A stretch of DNA of 64,000 nucleotides from an uncultured Eubacterium sp. GTDB lineage: Bacteria > Bacillota > Clostridia > Lachnospirales > Lachnospiraceae. This document shows, one piece after another, positions 1 to 7,563 of the stretch. Both the position numbers and the translations under genes were made by a program. The notes under the pieces are model-generated. The model did not search any database, had not been told where the DNA came from, and saw only the letters and a list, made by a program, of their open reading frames with translations. The stretch lies in contig CAKRDZ010000019.1 in the NCBI GenBank assembly GCA_934316845.1, forward strand, positions 1 to 64,000, written 5' to 3'. Within the stretch, counting starts at the first letter, position 1, and each line of letters starts with the position of its first letter.

Positions 1-740
1 ACATTCTGCGTTGCTTTTACATCCGCAAAAATATTCTTCCTTTTTGCTGTAGTTGCCATATTTCTTGCATATGACCATAATAATGTTCTTGCCCATTCCG
101 GATTTCTATTTACCCCATCAATAGCAGATATATCCTTTTGATAAATCTGCCTATAATAATCTTTTGCGATTTCCAATTTTGCACTATCTTTTGTCAATGC
201 CATACATCTGGGCCAGCCACCTCTACAGGCAGCGAAAAACAATTGTTCCAACTCTGTTTCTGACAGGATACCGTCTATATCATAATTTTCATCTTCAAGG
301 ATTTTCGATAAGGATATCTTGCCATTTGATTCACCAGTTTCAAATAAAGTCATCGGATACATCGTTACTTCAGTTATTCTTCCGGTTCCTGTATGAGGAG
401 TATTGATTTTTTTGCTTGCAGAACCAGTCAAATAAAACTCTCCCACATTTTCAGGATTATCGTCACATGCTTTCCTTATCGTCCCCCATATTTTTACAGC
501 ATCCTGCCACTCATCAAACAAAATTGGTTTTGGGTTTTTCAAAAATAATTTGGGAGCCGTTTCCGCTACCGCGAGATATCCGTCTCTTTTATCTTCATCC
601 TGAAACTCAATAATCGTTTTCGAACGTTCCTTGGCTGTTCTTGTCTTTCCACATCCTTTGGGACCTGTTATACTGATTGCATTAAATGCTTCCGTTCTTC
701 GATCTATTACATCATCGACAATTCTTCGGATATATTTCAT
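1..740 (-). CDS. AAA-family ATPase, AAA_14/DUF4143-like (3' end outside window)
   Basis: This minus-strand frame stays open from an ATG at 740 to the window edge, so about 246 N-terminal residues are visible and the C-terminus is missing. The N-terminus carries a Walker A motif (ITGPKGCGKTRTA, about residues 23-35), and a Walker B-like strand with FDEWQD follows near residue 75. A sensor-like YLTGSASKK comes about 30 residues later. This order fits the single-domain ATPases usually paired with a C-terminal DUF4143 domain; their biochemical role is poorly known. An AGGAG ribosome binding site and a promoter (768-797) lie directly upstream, preceded by three short direct repeats. No neighbour suggests a pathway. 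The family call is by motif only. Confidence 0.75.
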   Translation of the reverse strand, partial: MKYIRRIVDDVIDRRTEAFNAISITGPKGCGKTRTAKERSKTIIEFQDEDKRDGYLAVAETAPKLFLKNPKPILFDEWQDAVKIWGTIRKACDDNPENVGEFYLTGSASKKINTPHTGTGRITEVTMYPMTLFETGESNGKISLSKILEDENYDIDGILSETELEQLFFAACRGGWPRCMALTKDSAKLEIAKDYYRQIYQKDISAIDGVNRNPEWARTLLWSYARNMATTAKRKNIFADVKATQN

Positions 741-767
741 AACACGTACACTCCTTTTCTATTACTT

Positions 768-797
768 ATTATAACACTTCCAATAGACTTTATGCAA
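768..797 (-). promoter_or_regulatory. SigA-type promoter for the AAA ATPase
   Basis: On the minus strand TTGCAT (792-797) and TATAAT (768-773) are separated by 18 bases. They lie about 30 bases upstream of the AGGAG site and ATG of the ATPase gene. The -10 box is a perfect consensus match and the -35 box is moderate. Confidence 0.6.
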
Positions 798-808
798 GAG
801 TGTTTTGT

Positions 809-886
809 GTTTTTCGGCAGTTTTATTTTGCTTTTTTCGGCTGTTTTATTTTATGTTTTTCGGCAGTTTTATTTTATATTTTTCGT
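809..886. repeat. Three direct ~24-bp repeats upstream of the ATPase promoter
   Basis: The core TTTTTCGGCAGTTTTATTTT occurs at about 809, 832 and 856 with minor changes (one copy reads CGGCTG), and a partial fourth copy ends near 886. The repeats lie just upstream of the -35 box at 792-797. Placement and spacing resemble iterated operator sites, but no binding protein can be named from the sequence. Confidence 0.7.
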
Positions 887-905
887 ATAAATCAATATAT
901 GCAAG

Positions 906-952
906 AAGCCACTTTCAAAAATGCAATTTTTTTACATTTTCGAAAGCGGCTT
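906..952. terminator. Hairpin, probable bidirectional terminator
   Basis: An inverted repeat pairs AAGCCACTTTCAAAAATG (906-923) with its near-complement at 935-952. TTTT follows on the plus strand, and a weaker T-rich stretch follows on the minus strand. It lies 22 bases beyond the stop of the GNAT gene and would separate it from the ATPase. Confidence 0.55.
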
Positions 953-973
953 TTAATTTCAATTTCCATTTTA

Positions 974-1426
974 TCAGCGGTGAATATACATCCTGGTCAT
1001 ATGGGGTTCACCATCACCCTGTACCATGCACAAGAATTCCCAACCGTATCTTTCATAAAAGGATGTATGATCCGTAATCAGATAAATCGGAGTAATTCCT
1101 TGGGATTTCAACTCTTCCACGACGATATTGAGCAGATGCCCTGCAATCCCTTTGCAGCGATAGTCTTTTTCTGTATAAACTGCGCAAACATTAGGCGTCA
1201 GGTCTTTCCGGTCGTGAAAGTCATTCTCAATAACACCCATTCCGCCAATAATCTTGTCATCATCCATGCAAAGATACCAGCCGTATTCCGTTTCTCCGCT
1301 TAGATAGGCACTCATGCAGTCAAGATAAGCCTTAGTCGGAACACCCCATTTACTATGAAACCAGTCGGCGGCGGTTTGTTTCAATTCCGGACGCTCCCGC
1401 AATTTGATATAGGTATAGTTTTCCAT
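974..1426 (-). CDS. GNAT family N-acetyltransferase
   Basis: A 150-residue protein of typical single-domain GNAT size. The acetyl-CoA binding motif A is recognisable as YRCKGIAGHLL (about residues 89-99, the R/Q-x-x-G-x-G/A pattern). Motif B is represented by FYERYGWEF near residues 123-131. The substrate cannot be told. The start has a good GAGGGAG ribosome binding site seven bases upstream. The gene lies 21 bases downstream of the LUD-domain gene in the same direction and may be cotranscribed with it. It ends just before a hairpin terminator. Confidence 0.85.
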   Translation of the reverse strand: MENYTYIKLRERPELKQTAADWFHSKWGVPTKAYLDCMSAYLSGETEYGWYLCMDDDKIIGGMGVIENDFHDRKDLTPNVCAVYTEKDYRCKGIAGHLLNIVVEELKSQGITPIYLITDHTSFYERYGWEFLCMVQGDGEPHMTRMYIHR

Positions 1427-1447
1427 TTTCTCCCTCGTTTCGTTATC

Positions 1448-2074
1448 CTAGTACCCCAGTGTATCGTTTACCAAGATCACATGGATTCTTCCCTCGTGAC
1501 GGGAATATCTCGTAATCAAAAACTGGCAGCATATCGTATCCGGAGACTTGCAATCCGCACATTTCCCAGTCACTTTGCATGGCGTCTTCACATCAAAGCG
1601 CTGTGCATTTGCCGGTGCAGCCACATTTCTGGCGCGCTTCATCGCCTCATCCAGATCGGAGCAGATTTTATTCATACCGACAATAAATACAACCTTTTTC
1701 GGCCCCTGTGCAATACAGGAAACACGATTCGAATTTCCATCGATATTTACCATAATTCCGTCATTGGTCATTGCATTCGCACTCGAAAGAAAAACATCGG
1801 CATCATAAGCTGCCATCAGGCTTTCACGCGGTGTCATATTGGAACGGTCAATATAGTTGTAGTCGCCTTCTTCCAACGCCTGAATCAGTCCGATTTCATG
1901 TGCACTCTGGCAGCCGCCCATTGCCACAGTGCTCCCTTTTCCAATTACTTCCAGCGCCTTTTTCACCGCTTCTTCTTTGTCTGCAGCATAATAACCTGAC
2001 ATATTTCTGGACTCTAATCCTTTGATCACCGTCTGCGCCAAAATCTCATTTCTTTTTCTCATATTTTCGTTCAT
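1448..2074 (-). CDS. LUD domain (LutB/LutC-like, DUF162) protein
   Basis: A 208-residue cytosolic protein. The N-terminal half has the LUD pattern: helices, then VAMGGCQSAHEIG (about residues 50-62), then a YDADVFLSSANAMTNDG segment. The C-terminal region is cysteine-rich (KVTGKCADCKSPDTICC), as in many clostridial stand-alone LUD proteins. LUD proteins of the Lut system take part in lactate oxidation with iron-sulfur partners, but no lutA or lutB gene is adjacent, so a role in lactate use is not supported here. The start has an AGGAGG site eight bases upstream. It is 36 bases downstream of the preceding gene and 21 bases upstream of the GNAT gene. Confidence 0.85.
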   Translation of the reverse strand: MNENMRKRNEILAQTVIKGLESRNMSGYYAADKEEAVKKALEVIGKGSTVAMGGCQSAHEIGLIQALEEGDYNYIDRSNMTPRESLMAAYDADVFLSSANAMTNDGIMVNIDGNSNRVSCIAQGPKKVVFIVGMNKICSDLDEAMKRARNVAAPANAQRFDVKTPCKVTGKCADCKSPDTICCQFLITRYSRHEGRIHVILVNDTLGY

Positions 2075-2110
2075 TTTCGTATCCTCCTGATAATAAATTT
2101 TATTTCTGTA

Positions 2111-2764
2111 TTATGCTTTTGCAAATAACTTTTCCGGGTCACGCCCCTTTTCTCCATTTTTCAATGCATTTACCTCTGAAATACAGAACCTGACACATTT
2201 CTTTATATATTGTTCAATAACATCCCATGTATATATATCCAAATCCTCTTTATCACACGGGATTGCGTCAAACCACTGTTTGAAATTGTTCTCTCCAACA
2301 AGCAGTTTTTCCGCAGAAATTTCATCAATTGGAATTTCTATTTCTGTAAAATCTATTCTTTTCAAATGAAACTTCTTAATCAGGAGATAATTTAGCCGGT
2401 CATAATCCCGATATCCTCTTTGATACGCCAATTTCTTTTCTTCCCCCTGATAACACCGAACATATTTATCCGCTATCTCATGAAACCAAAGGGCATCCTG
2501 CAACAAATGACAATAATACCCTAATATGAAATCATTGGCAAAGATCTGTTTTTCGTATTTTTCTGCAAATTTTTTCCAGTTGATTCCTTTTCTCATTTTA
2601 TCTTCGCATTTCTCCCCAAAATGAGCTGGATCATAAGTTCCATCTTCATGAGAAGAGGCATCCGGTCCCAGCACAGCCCCCAATAAAAACGGCGCTGCAT
2701 TTTGCACCTTCAACTCATTCAACAGTAAATTTGAAATCGTATAATGAATCATTGCCGAAGCCAA
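2111..2764 (-). CDS. Putative zinc-dependent phospholipase C-like protein
   Basis: A protein of about 217 residues without signal peptide or membrane segments. MIHYTISN near the start and GYYCHLLQDALWFHE around residues 84-98 give the conserved histidines and aspartates of small clostridial proteins resembling zinc-dependent phospholipase C or HD-like metal enzymes. No substrate can be assigned. Start choice: an in-frame ATG at 2770 directly abuts the AGGAGGG sequence at 2771-2777 and is too close. The TTG at 2764 sits seven bases from the GGAGG core and is preferred. A later ATG at 2752 is possible. Confidence 0.6.
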   Translation of the reverse strand: MASAMIHYTISNLLLNELKVQNAAPFLLGAVLGPDASSHEDGTYDPAHFGEKCEDKMRKGINWKKFAEKYEKQIFANDFILGYYCHLLQDALWFHEIADKYVRCYQGEEKKLAYQRGYRDYDRLNYLLIKKFHLKRIDFTEIEIPIDEISAEKLLVGENNFKQWFDAIPCDKEDLDIYTWDVIEQYIKKCVRFCISEVNALKNGEKGRDPEKLFAKA

Positions 2765-2859
2765 TGTCATCCCTCCTAGTTCTTCTCTATCCGCAGTTTG
2801 TCAGCTTAGTTCCAATGCGGTATATCTTTCTAAATAAACTATTTTACTGTAATTAATTT

Positions 2860-3918
2860 CTAGTCTGTTTTTTTCATATACATAGTTTTACGTCCTGCAC
2901 CAGTTCTAATAATAGCACCTTCTTCAACAAGTTTTTTTAATGCGGCTTCTATTGACGAACTTCCAAGACTTGGACATGATACTAACGCATCTTTTTTAGA
3001 AAACCTACCAATAGTACCATCTGTGTATGCCTTAACGATATCATATGCAGTACTTTTTTTACCACTTTTTTCACTTAACATAATTCTTGTTTCCAAATCT
3101 CTGTAACAGGATAATACAATACCAAGCATATACTTTATAAATGGCTTAGGATCATTTTCTCCCTCATACCAATTTTGATCCGCTTTCTGTAAAGCTGCAT
3201 AATAAGCTTCTTTTGTATCTGCAATAGCTTTTTCCATGCTAATATACTGTCCAACAAAATAACCACTTCTGTACATAAGCAATAGCGTTATCAGTCTGCT
3301 CATTCTTCCATTGCCATCATTAAAAGGATGGATACACAAAAAATCCAAAATAAAATTCGGTATTAAAATAAGTGGATCCACAATTTTCTCATCAATTGCT
3401 TTCTCAAACTCATTACAAAGACGTTCTACTGCATCAGGAGTCTCATACGGTTCAAGCGGCTTAAATAAAACTATCTTTTCTCCGCTTTCCAATACCATAT
3501 CAATCTCATTCGGAGTATTCTTATACTTACCTGCATAAGAAAACGCAGTATATTTTAACAGTTCTCCATGAAGCTGTAAAATATAATTGCTTCGAATGGG
3601 AATTGCGTCATAATTTTCATGAACAATATTAAGCACATTGCGATAACCAAGGATTTCTTCCTCATCTCTATTTCTTGGTGTTGTTTTATCTTCCACCAAT
3701 TGTTTTAATCTGGCATTTGTCGTAACAATACCTTCAATTTCATTTGAACTTTCCGTACTTTGAATCTTAGCGATTTCAATTAACCGCTTCAATTCAACTG
3801 GTTTCTGTTGCATATACAATTCCTGTTTGCCTTTATATTCATGAATCTGAGCAACATATGTCAAGATCTCATTATCCCAGGTTCTGTCTTTTAGTTTGGA
3901 ATAATCAAACTCTTTCAT
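2860..3918 (-). CDS. Fic family protein (class II AMPylase) with C-terminal winged helix
   Basis: About 352 residues. The catalytic Fic motif HPFNDGNGR is intact near residue 197. An N-terminal inhibitory motif of the (S/T)xxxE(G/N) form is visible as SNEIEG near residue 58, which places the protein in the self-inhibited class II group. These enzymes transfer AMP to hydroxyl side chains of target proteins. The last ~60 residues form a winged-helix-like region (AYDIVKAYTDG to EGAIIRTG), suggesting DNA binding. The ATG at 3918 is chosen because AAAGGAG lies six bases upstream; an ATG at 3969 has no such site and lies inside the palindromic leader. The gene stands alone with its own promoter and two palindromes, which fits autoregulation. 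The target is unknown. Confidence 0.9.
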   Translation of the reverse strand: MKEFDYSKLKDRTWDNEILTYVAQIHEYKGKQELYMQQKPVELKRLIEIAKIQSTESSNEIEGIVTTNARLKQLVEDKTTPRNRDEEEILGYRNVLNIVHENYDAIPIRSNYILQLHGELLKYTAFSYAGKYKNTPNEIDMVLESGEKIVLFKPLEPYETPDAVERLCNEFEKAIDEKIVDPLILIPNFILDFLCIHPFNDGNGRMSRLITLLLMYRSGYFVGQYISMEKAIADTKEAYYAALQKADQNWYEGENDPKPFIKYMLGIVLSCYRDLETRIMLSEKSGKKSTAYDIVKAYTDGTIGRFSKKDALVSCPSLGSSSIEAALKKLVEEGAIIRTGAGRKTMYMKKTD

Positions 3919-3950
3919 CTCCTTCTCCTTTCTCCCAGATATTATTTCTT

Positions 3951-4025
3951 TCTCCCAAAACCATTGCATTTTTGGGAGAATCTTCCCTTTTCCTTAAATA
4001 TTACCACATTTTAAGGGAAAGTCAA
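3951..4025 (-). promoter_or_regulatory. Promoter and two palindromes controlling the Fic gene
   Basis: A candidate promoter on the minus strand is TTGACT (4020-4025) and TAATAT (3998-4003) with 16 bases between. CCTTAAA (3992-3998) and TTTAAGG (4010-4016) form an inverted repeat that covers the -10 region. Downstream of it TCTCCCAAAA (3951-3960) and TTTTGGGAGA (3970-3979) form a perfect 10-bp palindrome with a 9-base loop. Both are in operator or leader-hairpin positions. Confidence 0.6.
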
Positions 4026-4034
4026 TCAAATTCT

Positions 4035-4610
4035 TTATTCTTCCGCTCTCGCTAAAAAGAATCCAAGATTCACTCTGACTTCCCTTCTGGCAATATCTTC
4101 ATTTGAATAACAGCAGCTATCAAAACCGATCAATTCAAATCCCTGATGAAGATAAAAACCGATTGCATTTGTGTTGCACGACTGCGTTTCCAAAATGACT
4201 GCACGGCGTTTCTGCCTTACAGCGACTTCTTTCGCTTTATCCATCAATCTTTTCCCGACACCCTTTCTGCGAAGTTCCTCGGATACCCAGAGTTCCGTCA
4301 CCGCAAGTCGATTCGACCATTCTTCCGGGCACACTTCAATACAAGCCAGCATCTCTCCGCTCTCACTTACGACGCCGTATGCCTCCGCATTTTCCCAGTG
4401 CTCCTGATATAGTGAATCCGGAAAATCATATTCTTCCGGTGTATGAACGATCTCCGATTCAGCCGGCTTTCTAATCATAGAAATCCGGCAGCCATTATTA
4501 TCAAATGGATCAATTTTAAAATCATAATAACTGTCGCTTCGGATTATCATTGGTATTATCGTGCCTTTCCACTTGTCTTTTGAAAGGGCAATGATTTCAT
4601 ATTTGTCCAT
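4035..4610 (-). CDS. GNAT family N-acetyltransferase
   Basis: A 191-residue protein. The acetyl-CoA motif A is clear (ELRRKGVGKRLMDKA, about residues 117-131), and motif B reads TNAIGFYLHQGFELIGFD. The N-terminal ~90 residues are longer than in minimal GNATs and probably bind the substrate. The layout resembles the acetyltransferases of streptothricin or amino-group acetylation, but the substrate is not identifiable. The ATG at 4610 is preferred because AGGAGG lies nine bases upstream; the in-frame ATG at 4643 has no site. It lies downstream of the histidine phosphatase gene, with a hairpin between them. Confidence 0.85.
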   Translation of the reverse strand: MDKYEIIALSKDKWKGTIIPMIIRSDSYYDFKIDPFDNNGCRISMIRKPAESEIVHTPEEYDFPDSLYQEHWENAEAYGVVSESGEMLACIEVCPEEWSNRLAVTELWVSEELRRKGVGKRLMDKAKEVAVRQKRRAVILETQSCNTNAIGFYLHQGFELIGFDSCCYSNEDIARREVRVNLGFFLARAEE

Positions 4611-4678
4611 ATAGACGCTCCTCCTGTAATTTATAATTGTCATTCCTATGCAATGAGACGGTTCGTAATATTTTTAGG

Positions 4679-4714
4679 AAATTCCAACTTTTTTATTTTT
4701 ACAAATTGGAATTT
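4679..4714. terminator. Hairpin after the histidine phosphatase gene
   Basis: AAATTCCAA (from 4679) pairs with TTGGAATTT (4706-4714), and a T-run follows on the plus strand. It lies immediately beyond the stop codon of the phosphatase gene. The T-tract is on the plus side, so efficiency for minus-strand transcripts is uncertain. Confidence 0.4.
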
Positions 4715-4715
4715 T

Positions 4716-5330
4716 TTAGTTTACTGCGGATAGCAAGAAATCGATTTTGTTTTCAACTTCAAATTTCATTGTGTCCATATCTAAAATATGGACACTGCAA
4801 TTCGCTACCTTATAAATATGACTTTGGTTGTTCCATTCTATTCCGTTTACCAGATGGTAAATAATATTGATTACTCCGCCGTGAGTTACTATCAAAATAT
4901 TATCATTCGTATTTTTGCTTTTTTCAACAAATTCATCAAACCAGCTTCTAATTCGCGCAAAGAAATCACTGGGGCTTTCTCCATTTGGGTATGCTTCATC
5001 CATTTTTAATGAGCTAAAAAAGAGGCCAGGATACTGCTTAAGAGCTTCCTCATTAAGCATACCTGCTAAATCGCCATTATTCATTTCTCTCAGGCGATAC
5101 TCTTGTTGGATTGGTAAGCCTAATTCAGCAGATATAAAACGAGCAGTGGATATGGTTCTTGGTAAATCACTTGCAATAATCCGCTGAATGTGATATTCCT
5201 GACTGTTTTCTTTCATGTGATTGGCCAATTGCTTTGCTTGTTCAATCCCTTCTGGGATTAAGTCTATTTTACTCCATCCGCCACGGTATTTATTGTCATC
5301 TTTTCCATGCCTGACAAAAATGACTTTCAT
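4716..5330 (-). CDS. Histidine phosphatase family protein
   Basis: A 204-residue protein of the phosphoglycerate mutase-like superfamily. The N-terminal catalytic motif is VIFVRHGKDD (RHG with the phosphorylated histidine), followed by RIIASDLPRTISTA with the conserved arginine. The second catalytic histidine is in LIVTHGGVINII near residue 145. The length fits a stand-alone small-molecule phosphatase. The substrate is unknown. The ATG at 5330 is chosen because GGAGG lies eight bases upstream, not the in-frame ATG at 5345. There is a gap of about 100 bases to the next gene upstream. Confidence 0.88.
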   Translation of the reverse strand: MKVIFVRHGKDDNKYRGGWSKIDLIPEGIEQAKQLANHMKENSQEYHIQRIIASDLPRTISTARFISAELGLPIQQEYRLREMNNGDLAGMLNEEALKQYPGLFFSSLKMDEAYPNGESPSDFFARIRSWFDEFVEKSKNTNDNILIVTHGGVINIIYHLVNGIEWNNQSHIYKVANCSVHILDMDTMKFEVENKIDFLLSAVN

Positions 5331-5430
5331 GATAAGGTCCTCCACAAATTCCGATTTGTTTAATTTTCAAAAACGGAATCCTTTCTATTCCACTGTTTTT
5401 TATCACCATACTATTGCTTCCGTATTAAAA

Positions 5431-5610
5431 TTATCTATAATATCTTCTTATACGACAATCTCCGCTATCATTAAACTCCTCTATCTCATATCGCACCGGA
5501 CCGTCCTCATATATTTGAGCATAGAGTAAACTCAGCTTTTCTGTCCTTCCGCAAACTTCAGTCCACTCATCGGATAAATCAATTTCAAAATTTGCCAACT
5601 GCAGTCTCAC
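5431..5610 (-). CDS. Small hypothetical protein, 59 residues, GTG start
   Basis: A short acidic frame begins with GTG inside the ATGTGA at the end of the pyrophosphatase-like gene and runs to a TAA at 5431-5433. The predicted protein starts VRLQLANFEIDLSDEW, ends GDCRIRRYYR, and has no membrane segment. The 4-base overlap with the upstream stop is the usual arrangement for translational coupling. It fills what would otherwise be a 276-base gap inside a tight minus-strand series. I do not recognise the family. Confidence 0.5.
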   Translation of the reverse strand: MRLQLANFEIDLSDEWTEVCGRTEKLSLLYAQIYEDGPVRYEIEEFNDSGDCRIRRYYR

Positions 5611-5930
5611 ATTCTAATTTCCGAGTCGAAGTACTGTTCCTGAAAATAAGTTTTCTCCCTGATTTCTTCCTTTGTAAATGTCATTCCTTTCGGAGCTACA
5701 ACCCATTTTTCTTCAATATCATCATATCTATGAATAATCGCAATTATTATCCCTGTATATTCCTGAACCGGTTCATCCAATCCTAACAAATAAGCATCTT
5801 GTTCTTCTCCATCAGGCGCAATCATCCCTTCTATGTATCCATAGTTAATCGGATAATATATATCTTTATGCTTAGGATGATAGCTTCCCATCGGTCTATC
5901 TACTTTTACCGTTACTATATTGCCAATCAT
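5607..5930 (-). CDS. Inorganic pyrophosphatase-like protein (short family)
   Basis: A 107-residue protein. DRPMGSYHPKH (about residues 10-20) and YPINYGYIEG recall the substrate-binding strand of soluble family I pyrophosphatases, and DGEEQDAYLLG resembles their acidic metal-binding loop (DGDPxDxxVL). The protein is much shorter than the ~175 residues of classical enzymes. Such short versions are often annotated as inorganic diphosphatase in Firmicutes, but the activity is unproven. The ATG at 5930 has GGAGG five bases upstream. An upstream in-frame ATG at 5966 would overlap the neighbour's 3' flank and lacks a site. Confidence 0.7.
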   Translation of the reverse strand: MIGNIVTVKVDRPMGSYHPKHKDIYYPINYGYIEGMIAPDGEEQDAYLLGLDEPVQEYTGIIIAIIHRYDDIEEKWVVAPKGMTFTKEEIREKTYFQEQYFDSEIRM

Positions 5931-5975
5931 ATAAACCTCCGCACATTCCATTTTTCCAACTAACACTAATAAAAA

Positions 5976-6308
5976 TCACTCTTCGATTTCTATTTCATCA
6001 ATCGCTTCAATCCGCAAAAGTTTCGTTACCTGCTTATTCTTTTTATCCGTATAACAGATCTTCATCCATTCATCATCTGCATCCAAAATCATGCAGGACA
6101 ATTCTGTTTTTCCTGCGAAATTCAGAATAGCCTCCGACTTAATAGTACATTGTTCACCTACAAGATCATCAATCAACTGCGACATATAATTATCCCCTTT
6201 CTGCTTTTTCTCCAATCGTTTTACTTTTGATTCCAGCCGCTTTACCTTTCCCGGATATGCTGAATAGCAAAGCAGCAAAACCAATGCTATAATTCCACAA
6301 TATTCCAT
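5976..6308 (-). CDS. Hypothetical membrane-anchored protein with coiled coil
   Basis: A 110-residue protein. Residues 4-18 are a hydrophobic stretch (CGIIALVLLLCYSAY) that could be one membrane segment. A short heptad-like basic region follows (KVKRLESKVKRLEKKQKG). The remaining ~65 residues are soluble and acidic (QLIDDLVGEQCTIK to RIEAIDEIEIEE) and may form a small beta domain. I do not recognise a named family. An AGGAG site lies seven bases upstream of the ATG. It sits between the cytidine deaminase-like and pyrophosphatase-like genes in the same direction, probably in one operon. Confidence 0.65.
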   Translation of the reverse strand: MEYCGIIALVLLLCYSAYPGKVKRLESKVKRLEKKQKGDNYMSQLIDDLVGEQCTIKSEAILNFAGKTELSCMILDADDEWMKICYTDKKNKQVTKLLRIEAIDEIEIEE

Positions 6309-6339
6309 AGTTTTCTCCTTTTCTTCTCATAACCGAAGA

Positions 6340-6747
6340 TTATTTAAATCTGCTGTGCCCCCACCACTCCGGTATTAATTCAATTAATCTCACCGTTTTT
6401 CTTGTTTCATAATCCATTAAAATCTCAATATCACCACTTTCTTTATCCAGCTGCATCATATATTCCCGGCATGCTCCACAGGGTGCTCCCACACTGCCGT
6501 CTTCAACGACCGCAACCATTTTATCTATTTTACTTTCTCCATTTGTAATCATATTTGCAATCGCATTTCTTTCTGCACACATTCCTAACGTGCTCGCGGT
6601 ATCTATGCATACACCAACATATATATTTCCACTTTTCGTTAATATCGCTGCTGCAACGCCTCCTGCTTCAATAAACGGAGAGACCTCTCTTGCATTTTGA
6701 ACTTCTCTTGCCTTATCATACATAATTTTCCAAATGTCTTTTTCCAT
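6340..6747 (-). CDS. Cytidine deaminase-like protein
   Basis: A 135-residue zinc-dependent deaminase of the homotetrameric CDA type. Zinc ligands and the catalytic glutamate lie in GMCAERNAIANM (about residues 55-66, C-A-E) and GAPCGACREYMMQ (P-C-x-x-C). It may deaminate cytidine, deoxycytidine or blasticidin-like nucleosides; the C-terminus (LIELIPEWWGHSRFK) is not that of canonical Cdd, so the substrate is uncertain. The ATG at 6747 follows a GAGG site. The start lies 32 bases inside the end of the upstream endonuclease/phosphatase-family gene, suggesting coupling. Confidence 0.85.
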   Translation of the reverse strand: MEKDIWKIMYDKAREVQNAREVSPFIEAGGVAAAILTKSGNIYVGVCIDTASTLGMCAERNAIANMITNGESKIDKMVAVVEDGSVGAPCGACREYMMQLDKESGDIEILMDYETRKTVRLIELIPEWWGHSRFK

Positions 6748-7528
6748 ATTTTTCCTCGCTTTCAACTACTGCATATACACCATAATGATCACTTGCACAT
6801 AAATCAATTTCGGAATACACTTTTGTTCCAAAAACATCACATTCAACTAATCTCGGAAATTCAACCGGATATGTATTTCTTAAAAATATGCGATCAAATC
6901 TTTGATTTATTTCTATTGTATTTTCATGAAATCTTGGATTATTTTGAAAGTCTAACGTGCTTTTTACTGTCACACCACTCACCTGAGCCGATGCTAATGC
7001 CAAGTCATAGTAACATGGATTCGCCTCAGTTTCGTACAACGAGCATTCTCCCTTCAGCATTCGAAATACATTAGAATCGTTACCGCTATTAAAATCTCCC
7101 AAAATAAAAACATAATCACAATTTTTTTCAGCAAGTCCGGAAACGATTTTTGAAATATATTTTTCGCGCTTAATAACACTATCCCATGGCAGGTGCGTAT
7201 TCACTATTCCCAATGTTTTCAAATTGTACTGAATGGCAGCATATTGTGCATTGACATCTGTCCAATCTTCCTTTTTAATAATTGGATAGGTGCTAAGCAC
7301 ACAAATGCCCTCCTCATTATTTTCATAGTTAATAAAATAACAACTCATCTCCAGTTTATCTGCAAGTTCATAAGCCATTGTTTTATCTTTTACCTCTTGT
7401 AAACATAAAATATCCGGTTTTATCTTTTGTATTTCCTTTACTATGCACTCGGCCCGAAAAGGCATACCATCATCACTATTCCAAATATTATATGTCGCCA
7501 AACATAATCTTTTTTCACATTTCCTCAC
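6716..7528 (-). CDS. Endonuclease/exonuclease/phosphatase family protein
   Basis: About 270 residues. The EEP fold signature is complete: LATYNIWN (strand 1), ILCLQEV with the metal-binding glutamate, GIVNTHLPW, FILGDFNSG with catalytic D/N, and CASDHYGVYA at the C-terminus. Members cleave phosphodiesters or phosphomonoesters (nucleic acid, inositol phosphates, sphingomyelin). No signal peptide is seen, so it acts in the cytosol; the substrate is unknown. The start is uncertain: a GTG at 7528 follows a purine-rich AGGAGAGGGG at good spacing, and in-frame ATGs at 7549 and 7561 lack clear sites. It overlaps the deaminase gene downstream. Confidence 0.82.
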   Translation of the reverse strand: MRKCEKRLCLATYNIWNSDDGMPFRAECIVKEIQKIKPDILCLQEVKDKTMAYELADKLEMSCYFINYENNEEGICVLSTYPIIKKEDWTDVNAQYAAIQYNLKTLGIVNTHLPWDSVIKREKYISKIVSGLAEKNCDYVFILGDFNSGNDSNVFRMLKGECSLYETEANPCYYDLALASAQVSGVTVKSTLDFQNNPRFHENTIEINQRFDRIFLRNTYPVEFPRLVECDVFGTKVYSEIDLCASDHYGVYAVVESEEKYGKRHLENYV

Positions 7529-7563
7529 TATATATCCCCTCTCCTCCATAACCAATTCCATTT

